Positions 46,460 to 54,847 of a stretch of 64,000 nt of DNA are shown here, in pieces (the stretch's first letter is position 1; the number at the start of each line of letters is the position of its first letter). Location: contig NZ_BQHY01000017.1 of NCBI RefSeq assembly GCF_021602155.1, positions 1-64,000 of the forward strand. The letters run 5' to 3'. Source of the DNA: Pseudomonas parakoreensis (GTDB lineage Bacteria; Pseudomonadota; Gammaproteobacteria; Pseudomonadales; Pseudomonadaceae). The position numbers were made by a program, and so were the translations under genes. The notes beneath the pieces were generated by a model, which searched no databases, was not told where the DNA came from, and saw nothing but the letters and a program-made list of their open reading frames with translations.

Positions 46460-47587
46460 TTACTGAGGCGAAACTTCAGTTTTCGGTTTGCCGAAGTGCC
46501 ACTCGTAAACCACAAATTTGAAGTCCTTCAGGTCGCCCTTGGCGTCGAAGCTCAGGTCGCCGGTAGGGGTCTTGAAGGTGCCGGCGTGAATGGCTTCGGC
46601 CACTTTGGCTGCGTCTTCGGACTTGGCTGCCTTGATGCCTTCGGCAATCACTTCAACCGCCGAGTAGGAAGGGAACACGAACGGGCCGCTCGGGTCTTCT
46701 TTCTTCGCCTTGAACGCATCTGCCAGGGCAACGTTGGCCGGATCCTGGTCGAAGGATTTCGGCAGGGTCACCAGCAGGCCTTCGGAGGACTCTTTGGCGA
46801 TCTGCGAAATGGAGTCGTTACCCACGCCTTCCGGGCCCATGAACTTGGCTTTCAGGCCTTTTTCCTGGGATTGACGCAGGATCAGGCCCAGCTCCGGGTG
46901 GTAGCCGCCGTAGTAAACGAAGTCGACGTTGGCTTGTTTGAGCTTGGCGATCATCGAGGAGAAGTCTTTGTCGCCGGCGTTGACGCCTTCGAACACGGCG
47001 ACTTTCACGCCTTTCTTCTCAAGAGTCGCCTTGACGGCGGTGGCGATGCCTTCACCGTATTGCTGCTTGTCGTGCAGGACGGCAACGATTTTCGGCTTCA
47101 CGTGATCGGCAATGTAGTTACCGGCGGCAGGGCCCTGGGCGCTGTCCAGACCGATGGTGCGGAAGACCATTTTGTAACCACGGGCGGTGATGTCCGGGCT
47201 GGTGGCAGCCGGGGTAATCATCACCACGCCTTCGTCTTCGTAGATGTCCGAAGCAGGCTGAGTGGAGCTGGAGCACAGGTGACCAACCACGAACTTGACG
47301 CCGTCGTTGACGACCTTGTTCGCCACCGCTACGGCTTGTTTCGGATCGCACGCGTCATCGTATTCAACGGCTTCGAGTTTCTTGCCGTCGACGCCGCCCT
47401 TGGCGTTGATCTGCTCGATGGCCATTTTCGCGCCACTGAACTGCATGTCGCCGTATTGGGCTACAGGACCGGTTTTAGGGCCGGCGATACCAATCTTGAT
47501 GGTGTCAGCGGCGAACGAATGGCTGGCAACCCCGGCCAGAACCATAGCGGCAAACAGTTTGGAAATCTGCTTAGTAGCCTTAGTCAT
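46460..47587 (-). CDS. braC: Branched-chain amino-acid-binding protein BraC/LivK
   Basis: The 375-residue periplasmic protein starts with a signal peptide (about 1-26, ending HSFA). It has the LivJ/LivK binding fold: IKIGIAGPKTGPVAQYGDMQFSGAKMAIEQINAKGG, LCSSSTQPASDIYEDEGV, and VDFVYYGGYHPELG. It is the first gene of the operon, with a long upstream region containing a palindrome. Ligands are probably leucine, isoleucine and valine, perhaps alanine. Confidence 0.95.
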   Translation of the reverse strand: MTKATKQISKLFAAMVLAGVASHSFAADTIKIGIAGPKTGPVAQYGDMQFSGAKMAIEQINAKGGVDGKKLEAVEYDDACDPKQAVAVANKVVNDGVKFVVGHLCSSSTQPASDIYEDEGVVMITPAATSPDITARGYKMVFRTIGLDSAQGPAAGNYIADHVKPKIVAVLHDKQQYGEGIATAVKATLEKKGVKVAVFEGVNAGDKDFSSMIAKLKQANVDFVYYGGYHPELGLILRQSQEKGLKAKFMGPEGVGNDSISQIAKESSEGLLVTLPKSFDQDPANVALADAFKAKKEDPSGPFVFPSYSAVEVIAEGIKAAKSEDAAKVAEAIHAGTFKTPTGDLSFDAKGDLKDFKFVVYEWHFGKPKTEVSPQ

Positions 47588-47688
47588 AGTGCTCCACTCT
47601 TACTGTTGTAATTTTTTTGAGTTCTGGCGCCGTAGCAGCAGAACCGGGTCAGATATCTTGGCGATACCCTCCAGAAATGCCCCCGGCA

Positions 47689-47704
47689 ACTGTACCGGTA
47701 CAGT
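47689..47704. promoter_or_regulatory. 16-bp perfect palindrome upstream of braC
   Basis: ACTGTACCGGTACAGT is identical to its reverse complement. It lies about 102 nt upstream of the braC start, on the side of the DUF2288 gene. CTGTAC half-sites resemble those bound by some GntR/MocR-type regulators. The binding protein is unknown. Nothing else is visible in 47588-47939. Confidence 0.5.
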
Positions 47705-47939
47705 GTAGAGCGCCGGTTGTTGGCCTGGGAAGCTGGCGCCAGGGGGCAAAACTTGTGGGTGTCGCATTTTTGAATGAAAAAGACAGAATTGCGGCGGGGC
47801 TTTCGAGGGGCTTATGCCCCAAACAGCAGCATTCCTTGGCGTTCCTGCTCTTTTCGTTCGGTGAAGCCATTTGCAACCGGGTTTTTCTGCCGGACCACCG
47901 ACGTTATCATTCGCGTCGATTTCTTTTCCGGACAGTCCC

Positions 47940-48245
47940 ATGAATCAAGAACCTAGCACCCTCTATGCCAAGCTGCTTGGTGAAACCGCATCTATTACCT
48001 GGAAAGAGCTGGAGCCGTTCTTCGCCAAGGGTGCCCTATTGTGGGTCGACCCGGCCCTGGATTTGATCGCCGCCGCCGAGGCCGTGGCCTCGGACGATGG
48101 CGAGAAAGTCGCCGCCTGGCTGGCCGAAGACAAGGTCGCCAAGCTGTCTGAAACGCGGGCGCTGGATATTTTCGAGCGTGATCCAGCGCTGTGGGCGGTG
48201 GTGGTGAGTCCGTGGATTCTGATCCAGGAAAGGGCGGTCGCCTGA
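47940..48245 (+). CDS. DUF2288 family small protein
   Basis: The 101-residue protein matches DUF2288: LYAKLLGETASITWKELEPFFAKGALLWVDP and later ALWAVVVSPWILIQERAVA. The start at 47940 (MNQEPSTLY) is at the family's usual position; sequence before it has no homology features. Cytoplasmic, no signal peptide. Function is unknown. Confidence 0.85.
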   Translation: MNQEPSTLYAKLLGETASITWKELEPFFAKGALLWVDPALDLIAAAEAVASDDGEKVAAWLAEDKVAKLSETRALDIFERDPALWAVVVSPWILIQERAVA

Positions 48246-48383
48246 GCCTGTGCACCTTTTTGGTGCTCATGATCGTCAGCGAAAAGTGTGTAGCCGAGTA
48301 GCGTGATGGCACGTTGCCGTAGAGAAAGGCCACAAGCGTGCGTGGCCTCACGGTGACGTAAACGTAACGGGAACAGTTTATTG

Positions 48384-48410
48384 AGCAGCCTGAGGGCTGC
48401 TTAATTGTTT
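48384..48410 (+). terminator. Weak stem-loop after the DUF2288 gene
   Basis: AGCAGCC-TGA-GGGCTGCT followed by TAATTGTTT may end the DUF2288 transcript 140 nt after its stop. The gap 48246-48564 otherwise holds only a REP pair. Confidence 0.5.
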
Positions 48411-48455
48411 CTGGATGTTGGAAGGGCTGAGATTTTCAGGGAATTTGCGGGCCCC

Positions 48456-48546
48456 ATCGCTGGCAAGCCAGCTCCCACAGGTTGTGTGGTGTTCACAAAT
48501 GGTTGTGTTCACATGGACCTGGTGGGAGCTGGCTTGCCAGCGATTG
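48456..48546. repeat. REP pair, GTGGGAGCTGGCTTGCCAGC family
   Basis: Two inverted copies around a 45-nt spacer, just downstream of the tubulin-like gene's stop. Confidence 0.88.
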
Positions 48547-48564
48547 GGGCGACTCGGTCGTCAA

Positions 48565-50763
48565 TCAGACCGAGTAAGTCTTGCCCGTATGGTTATTCAG
48601 CGAAATAACCTTGGTCTTGCCGATCCGGTGACGGTAGATCTCGCGCAGGTACTTGATCGATTTCTTCACGCAATCGCGCGACAGGCGAATGTCGTTGATC
48701 GAAACAAACTTGTCCTTGTCGTTGATCAGTTCGCGGTACTTCTTCTCGTACATCGGTTTGATCGCGTACCAGTTGGTGTCGAGGATCTTCGCCGGGTTCT
48801 CGAATTCGTTGAGCAGATCGTCGATGCGGTCTTCGTCAAAGTCTTCATTAATGATGAAGTCGAGGATCGAGTTGTCCAGGGTCTCGTCGAAACGGTACGG
48901 GGTCTTGGCGAAGCAACGCTTGATGAACGCCACGATCAGGGTCAGGAAGTCGTCCGACAGACACGGGCTCTTGGCGATCAGGGTGGTCAGCGACAGGTTG
49001 GCCGACGCACCGATCACCAACGCATAACGCTTGAGCGTGGTGTTGGGGAACAGGCTGTTGAGGTGGGTCTTCAACCGGTTCAGGTCCATGTAGGACAGCT
49101 TGTAGTCTTTCGGCAACGAAACGATCGACACCACCGACGAGCAGTTCTTGAAGAAGTGCAAGTCGTGCAGCGCGGCGGCGTCGTAGCCGGAATTCTTGTA
49201 CTGCTCCAGCGACGCGCGATAGCGCTTGGATTCGATTGGCAGCAGGCTGATGCCTTCGATGGCCTGGGTGACCTTGTTGAAGTGCGGCAGGTCGATCGAG
49301 CGGAAGAACAGATCGTCGATGTTCAGGCGCTGCGGCTCTTTGTCGAATACCTTGAACTTGTCGCTGCTCGGCGGCGGGGTTTCCGGCACCACCGATTCGG
49401 CGTAGGCAATCGCCACCGGGCCGGCCAGGCTCATGAACAAGTCGTTGGCGTCGAGGCGAATGGTTTCGCCGATGTCGATGCCGGCGCGACGGAAGTAGTT
49501 CTGGTCGTAGTCGGTGGTCACCGCCTGCGCCGTCAGAATGTTGAAGATCTGCTGGGAGATGTACTGGTTGGCGTGCTTCTCCATCGCATTGACATCAATG
49601 TTCTGGATGTTGCCGTCATCGCTCTCTTCGGCGTAACGCATGATGTCGTTGGAGATCAGCATCATCGCGTTCCACGGGCGAATACGGCCCATGACGCTGG
49701 CTTCGCTGCTGTCTTCATTGGCGAAGTTGTAGGAGAAATCCCACTCTTCCGAGAGGTATTTGCACAGCAGGCGTCCGGCGTTGATGTGCAGCGCCTCAGA
49801 CATTTCACTGCGGTGATCGGAAATGTTCGGCAGCACACAGATGCCGCTGGTGAAGATCGGCTCGAACACGAACGAATGCCCGCTCTTGCCGTCATGCTCG
49901 TCCATCGGCTTGGTGTCGAACGTCTTGTTCATGTACGAGTGCTGCTGGGCCAGGCCGAATTCCGAAGCCATGCCCGAACCGGTACCGCCGCCGGCACTGA
50001 AGATCGAGAAGTACAGGCGCGACTGGTTGGCCTTGATGCCGCAGCTGTCGATCAGGTACGAGTGGATCATTTTCCAGTCAGGGCTGGAGAAACGCTGGGT
50101 GTCCTTGTTGAGGATGATCTTGGCCAGGTACTGACCGAGGATCGGCGCGTTACCGGCGCCACCGGCATGGACTTCGGACAAATCCATGATCTTCATTTTG
50201 CTGTAGTCGCGCAGAAAGCCGCTTTTCTCGCCCTTGCGCGAGAATCGGATGCGCCCGGCAATGTCCTTGTCGAGGTCGCCGAGCATCACCAGCGGTTCGA
50301 CGAGGAACACCGGTTTGCTCGACTTGTTCGGGCCGATCCGCAGATTCTGCTTGATCCACTGGGCCGGGCTGTAGCCCTTGTCGGCCAGACGCCGGTCAGC
50401 GGCGCGGTCTTCATTGTTGAATTCGTTGAGGTAGAACTTGCGCGCGTTGTACACCAGCTCCGCGACGTCGAGGGCGATGTTCGAGCCGCAGCGACCGAGG
50501 CCGATCAGGCACACCGACGGGAATTCCTGGTCGTTGTGCTGTTCGTTGTCGCCTTCCAGGTGCGGCGGGCGCGGGAACACCAGGTCACGCAGACCGTCGA
50601 GGTTGTCGAGGATGCGGTCGGTGTTGGTTTCGGTGTAGTACAGATATTGCTGAGTGCCCAGCGGGCGCGAAGGAGGCAATGGCTTCATCGGAGCCGGGCT
50701 GTTCGCCGCAGGGCTCAGGGGCAGATCGGATACCGCAGTGGCCGGATTGTTTTTAGAAGTCAT
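48565..50763 (-). CDS. Stand-alone tubulin/FtsZ-superfamily protein
   Basis: The 732-residue protein has the key GTPase elements of tubulin/FtsZ in order. These are a first glycine loop IGLGRCGSN (residues 87-95), the signature GGGTGSG (258-264), NAMMLISNDIM (365-375, like FtsZ VIPND) and a T7-like loop LDANDLFMSLAG (437-448) with Asp438 and Asp441 spaced as in FtsZ. It has about 80 Pro-rich residues before the domain and about 280 extra residues after it. It is neither FtsZ nor clearly TubZ or PhuZ, and may belong to the Tubulin_2 group. Role unknown; it stands alone. Confidence 0.85.
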   Translation of the reverse strand: MTSKNNPATAVSDLPLSPAANSPAPMKPLPPSRPLGTQQYLYYTETNTDRILDNLDGLRDLVFPRPPHLEGDNEQHNDQEFPSVCLIGLGRCGSNIALDVAELVYNARKFYLNEFNNEDRAADRRLADKGYSPAQWIKQNLRIGPNKSSKPVFLVEPLVMLGDLDKDIAGRIRFSRKGEKSGFLRDYSKMKIMDLSEVHAGGAGNAPILGQYLAKIILNKDTQRFSSPDWKMIHSYLIDSCGIKANQSRLYFSIFSAGGGTGSGMASEFGLAQQHSYMNKTFDTKPMDEHDGKSGHSFVFEPIFTSGICVLPNISDHRSEMSEALHINAGRLLCKYLSEEWDFSYNFANEDSSEASVMGRIRPWNAMMLISNDIMRYAEESDDGNIQNIDVNAMEKHANQYISQQIFNILTAQAVTTDYDQNYFRRAGIDIGETIRLDANDLFMSLAGPVAIAYAESVVPETPPPSSDKFKVFDKEPQRLNIDDLFFRSIDLPHFNKVTQAIEGISLLPIESKRYRASLEQYKNSGYDAAALHDLHFFKNCSSVVSIVSLPKDYKLSYMDLNRLKTHLNSLFPNTTLKRYALVIGASANLSLTTLIAKSPCLSDDFLTLIVAFIKRCFAKTPYRFDETLDNSILDFIINEDFDEDRIDDLLNEFENPAKILDTNWYAIKPMYEKKYRELINDKDKFVSINDIRLSRDCVKKSIKYLREIYRHRIGKTKVISLNNHTGKTYSV

Positions 50764-50960
50764 TGTGCGCCATATACCTGGACAGGGTTGGCTCGGCGAC
50801 CGTTGTCATCGAGCCTCACGGAAAGAGGATCTCGCGTCTTTGACTGCGCGTATTTGGCCCGGGCGTCAGGGGCTTGGCCTGATCGTCGCGCGGGGGAATC
50901 CTTTCCTGATCGTTCATGAATCGGCCATTATTCGGTGATCTTTAATTGAAAAGAGGCAAA

Positions 50961-51857
50961 ATGATGTCAACGCTACCTTCGTTGGGTTTTGCCGGAATCG
51001 GCCTGATGGGCTTGCCGATGTGTCACCGTTTACTGGCGGCGGGCTACCCGTTGACCGTGTGGAACCGCAACCCGGCCAAGTGCGCGCCCCTGGTTGAAGC
51101 TGGCGCCCGGCAGGTGGCGACTCCAGCCGAGCTGTGCGAACACGCGGACGTGGTGATGCTGTGTCTGGCCGATACGGCGGTGGTGCGCGAGGTGGTGTTT
51201 GGCGCCGGCGGGGTTGTTGAAGGTGCGAAAAACGGCCAGTTGCTGGTGGACTTCTCCAGCCTCGAACCGACGGCTACTCGCGAGATGGCCGCCGACCTGG
51301 CAGGCAGGACCGGCATGGCCTGGCTTGATTCACCGGTGTCCGGCGGCGTGGTCGGTGCCGAGGCGGGCAGCCTGGCGATCATGGTCGGTGGTGCGGTGAC
51401 GGATCTGGATCGGGTGCGCCCGATGTTGCTCAACCTCGGTCAGCGCGTCACGCACATGGGCGGCATCGGCGCCGGGCAGGTGACCAAGGCTTGCAATCAG
51501 ATGATCGTCGCCTGCAACGCGCTGGTGATTGCCGAAGTGGTGGCGCTGGCCGAACAGGCTGGAGTCGATGCGCGCTTGATTGCCGAAGCGCTGGCCGGTG
51601 GCTTTGCCGATTCGAAACCGCTGCAGATCCTCGCCCCGCAAATGGCCGAAAGCCGTTTTGAACCGGTGAAATGGCACGTGCGCACGCTGCTCAAGGATCT
51701 CGATACGGCGGTGAAATTCTCTCGCGAACAAGGCTCGGCCACGCCGATCAGCGGATTGGCCGCACAACTGATGCGCCTGCATGGGGCGCAGGGTTTTTTG
51801 CAGAAGGATCCAGCGACTCTGGTACACATGTACCGCGCGCCAGACTCAGTGGATTGA
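50961..51857 (+). CDS. 3-hydroxyisobutyrate-dehydrogenase-family oxidoreductase
   Basis: The roughly 298-residue NAD(P)-dependent enzyme has the Rossmann loop GFAGIGLMGLPM, the substrate-binding DSPVSGGVVGAEAG and the catalytic Lys in GAGQVTKACNQM. It belongs to the beta-hydroxyacid dehydrogenases (HIBADH, GarR-like). AAGAGG precedes two adjacent ATGs (50961 and 50964), either of which could be used; TTG 50946 is unlikely. Its last 110 bases overlap the convergent signalling gene. Substrate unknown. Confidence 0.9.
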   Translation: MMSTLPSLGFAGIGLMGLPMCHRLLAAGYPLTVWNRNPAKCAPLVEAGARQVATPAELCEHADVVMLCLADTAVVREVVFGAGGVVEGAKNGQLLVDFSSLEPTATREMAADLAGRTGMAWLDSPVSGGVVGAEAGSLAIMVGGAVTDLDRVRPMLLNLGQRVTHMGGIGAGQVTKACNQMIVACNALVIAEVVALAEQAGVDARLIAEALAGGFADSKPLQILAPQMAESRFEPVKWHVRTLLKDLDTAVKFSREQGSATPISGLAAQLMRLHGAQGFLQKDPATLVHMYRAPDSVD

Positions 51858-54030
51858 CCGAATGTGCGTGTTTGCGCTGATTGATCTCCTCGAGCACCGG
51901 ACGGAGTTCATCCAGCGGCACCGGGCGGCTGAGCAGATACCCCTGAATGAAGTCGCAGCCCGAACGTTCGAGAAACTCGTACTGCTCCAGGCTTTCCACG
52001 CCTTCGGTCACCACCTGCAAGTGCAGGGTGTGGGCCATGACGATGATCGCCTGGACGATCTCCATGTCGGCAGTCGCCGCAGGAATGTCGAGGATGAACG
52101 AACGATCGATTTTCAGCGTATTGAGCGGCAGGCGTTTGAGGTAGGCCAATGATGAGTATCCGGTGCCGAAGTCGTCGATCGACAGCGATACGCCGAGGGC
52201 CCGGATCTGCCGCAACAGCACCAGCGTGTTGGCGATGTTGCCCATCAGTGCGTTTTCGGTGACTTCCAGCTCCAGCCGTTCCGGCGCGACGCCAGCGCTG
52301 CGCAGTGCACTTTCGATTTCGTTGGCCAGTTCTTCCCGGGCCAGGTTGAGCGGTGAGCAGTTCCAGGCGATTTTCAGTTCGTTGCAGCCATGGCGCGTCA
52401 GTTCGCCGAGGTCGGTGCAGGCCCGGCGAAGCACCCAGTTGTCCAGTTCGGCGATCAGGCCGTTGGTTTCGGCAATCGCGATGAAACGGTCCGGGGCCAG
52501 CAGGCCATGCAGCGGATGCTGCCAGCGAATCAACGCTTCGAGTTTGGTCACCCGGCCGGTTTTCAGTTCGAAGATGGGTTGGTAATACAGCGTCAGCCCG
52601 TGGTCTTCACGCAAAGCCTGGCGCAGTTCTTCTTCCAGTTGCAGTTCGAGGCTGGCGCGGGTCTTCATGTTCGAACTGAAAAAATGCAGGCCGTTACGCC
52701 CGGCACCCTTGGACTGATACAACGCCAGATCGGCGTGCTTGAGCAGTTCTTCGCAGGTGGTGCCGTCGTCGGGGAACAGGCTGATGCCGATGCTGGTGGT
52801 CATCACCATACGACGTCCGGCCAGTTCGATCGGCTCCTTCATTTTCTGCATGATCCGTTGCGCCATGCTGCGCGCTTCCTCGCGGTCGTGCAGGCCGATC
52901 AGGATGCAGAACTCGTCACCGCCAAAGCGTGCGACCACGTCGTCATGGCTGCGCACCGAGCCTTTGATGTGGTTGGCGATCACTTTGAGCAGGGCGTCGC
53001 CGGCGTCATGGCCGAGGCTGTCGTTGATCCGCTTGAAGTGGTCGATGTCGAGAAACATCACCGCGAGCATGCCGCCTTCGCTGGTTTTCTGGCTGAGTTT
53101 CTCGGCGAAGATCTGGTTGAAACCGCGACGGTTGATCAGGTTGGTCAGGGCGTCGTAATTGGCCACTTGTTGCAGCGACATCCGAGCCTGATCGAGCTGG
53201 CTGAGCAGGGCATTGACTCGGCGCAGATCCTGCTCCTTGCTCTGCAGTTTCTTGTCGGCCAGTGCCGCGCTGATCGCGCTGCCGAGAATCAACAGTGTGA
53301 TCAGCGCGATGGTCAGGCCCAGTTGCAGGTGATTGGTTTCGGCACTCAATGTGGGCGTGGCGCCTTCGGGCAACACCAGATGCAACGCGGCCATCCCGGT
53401 GAAATGCATGCTGATGATGCCGGCGCCGAGAATGATCGCAGCGGTGTATTTGAACAGTTGATGAAAACGCCCACTGCCTTCACGCAAGTAACCGGCGACC
53501 CACAGCGCGGCGAAACTGGCGCTGATCGCAATCACGATCGACAGGCAAAACAACAGCGGCTCGTAATAGGCGGTGGCCATCGAGTGCATCGCCGCCATGC
53601 CGACGTAATGCATACCGGCGATGCCCAAGCCAATGACGATGGCGGTTTTCAGGTAATGCACCCGTGAGGGATGGGGCACGCTCAAGGTGTGCATCGCCAG
53701 CCACGAAGCGAGCAGGGCGATCACCAGGGAAAACAGGGTGGTGGCCAGTTCGTAATGGATTTCGATCGGGGTCTGGAACGCCAGCATGGCAATGAAGTGC
53801 ATGGCCCAGATACCGCCGGCCAGGCAAGTGGCGCCGATCCAGCGCCAGACCCGTTGCGAGCCCGGGTCTTCGGCATGGCCGACCCGCTCGGCCATGTCGA
53901 GGGTGGCAAAACTCGCGGCGCAGGCGACCAGATAAGCCACCAGCACCAGCAAGGGATTATGTGTGCAATCGAGAATGACCTGCCCGCCGTCCGGCAGCTC
54001 GGTAACAAACTGCAAACCAAGCCACTCCAT
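51748..54030 (-). CDS. MHYT-GGDEF-EAL c-di-GMP signalling protein
   Basis: The 760-residue membrane protein has an N-terminal MHYT sensor with seven helices and repeats AMHFIAM (about 77-83), GMHYVGM (139-145) and SMHFTGM (208-214). MHYT domains are thought to bind a metal and sense diatomic gas. A GGDEF domain follows with intact GGDEF (370-374), then EAL with KLEALIRW. Both catalytic motifs look intact. The upstream inhibitory RxxD site is out of register. Its 3' end overlaps the convergent dehydrogenase gene by 110 bases. Confidence 0.94.
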   Translation of the reverse strand: MEWLGLQFVTELPDGGQVILDCTHNPLLVLVAYLVACAASFATLDMAERVGHAEDPGSQRVWRWIGATCLAGGIWAMHFIAMLAFQTPIEIHYELATTLFSLVIALLASWLAMHTLSVPHPSRVHYLKTAIVIGLGIAGMHYVGMAAMHSMATAYYEPLLFCLSIVIAISASFAALWVAGYLREGSGRFHQLFKYTAAIILGAGIISMHFTGMAALHLVLPEGATPTLSAETNHLQLGLTIALITLLILGSAISAALADKKLQSKEQDLRRVNALLSQLDQARMSLQQVANYDALTNLINRRGFNQIFAEKLSQKTSEGGMLAVMFLDIDHFKRINDSLGHDAGDALLKVIANHIKGSVRSHDDVVARFGGDEFCILIGLHDREEARSMAQRIMQKMKEPIELAGRRMVMTTSIGISLFPDDGTTCEELLKHADLALYQSKGAGRNGLHFFSSNMKTRASLELQLEEELRQALREDHGLTLYYQPIFELKTGRVTKLEALIRWQHPLHGLLAPDRFIAIAETNGLIAELDNWVLRRACTDLGELTRHGCNELKIAWNCSPLNLAREELANEIESALRSAGVAPERLELEVTENALMGNIANTLVLLRQIRALGVSLSIDDFGTGYSSLAYLKRLPLNTLKIDRSFILDIPAATADMEIVQAIIVMAHTLHLQVVTEGVESLEQYEFLERSGCDFIQGYLLSRPVPLDELRPVLEEINQRKHAHSVNPLSLARGTCVPESLDPSAKNPAPHAGASVVRPIR

Positions 54031-54177
54031 AGCATCCCCGTCTCTGAAGTCGTCCCTTCTGCGTCAGAAACGCAGGCGAATGAGAGGAGTATAGAGGCGG
54101 TTTTTATCGTGCAAGCGATAGTGGCATATTGGCGGCAACCATTTCGGCATGAGCCTCATAGCGATTAGCGCTAAGCG

Positions 54178-54546
54178 TCAGGCGCTCTGGTCGTAGGGGA
54201 TCTGATTCCAGTCCTTCTCGAGCGGCGGCAAGCCGAAGCGGGCGCGGGCCTTGTCGCAATCGACATTCTGTTCGCCGTTTTCCCAGGACGATTCGAATTC
54301 GCGGCAGGGGCTGGAGCGCTGCTCATAAATCGAGCACTGGACCTGACTGCCCACCTCGCCGACCAGCGCCGTACAACGCGGTGATTTGCAATCGGTGCCG
54401 TTCATCGCCACCCGGCTCGGGCTGATCTGCGTCACCAGCTCATCGGGCACTGTGCCACCGGAGGAGGCGCATTCACCCCAGAAAAAAGACACGCGAAAAT
54501 GGGAACAGCAGGCACCGCAATTCAGACACGGACTGACTTCGGACAT
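54178..54546 (-). CDS. YkgJ-family cysteine-cluster protein
   Basis: The 122-residue protein has the CxxCxxCC motif (CLNCGACC) at residues 7-14, then further Cys in DCKSPRCTAL, QCSIYEQRSSPC, and CDKARARFG. This pattern is typical of YkgJ (UPF0153) proteins, thought to bind zinc or an iron-sulfur centre. Function is unknown. No partner gene is adjacent. Confidence 0.9.
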   Translation of the reverse strand: MSEVSPCLNCGACCSHFRVSFFWGECASSGGTVPDELVTQISPSRVAMNGTDCKSPRCTALVGEVGSQVQCSIYEQRSSPCREFESSWENGEQNVDCDKARARFGLPPLEKDWNQIPYDQSA

Positions 54547-54670
54547 TAGGAGGGCATCAAAGGGGTTGATCGGCGAATCCGGACGGATCCGGCGGCTATT
54601 CTAGGCTTCGCCATGAACTTGGGAAGGGGGGCGCGAAAGTATTTTTTTGTAGCCGGGTTTTGCCGCAAAA

Positions 54671-54687
54671 CCCCCGGTTTACGGGGG
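54671..54687. other. Short hairpin in the gap before the MFS gene
   Basis: CCCCCG and CGGGGG are inverted around a 5-nt loop with no T run. The surrounding 54547-54847 gap is the upstream region of both flanking genes; no gene is visible in it. Confidence 0.35.
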
Positions 54688-54847
54688 ATTGCTGCGTTAT
54701 CAAGGGCTTACGTTTCTTTACAGTGCCATGGCTCATTATCAGCTTGACGAATGATCACAGACAGCTACGCACCGCCTGTCTAGATTGCAGGTTCCGGGCT
54801 CGGATGCGTCGGCAGTGAAGCCCTCATAACAATAAAGAGACGGACCC

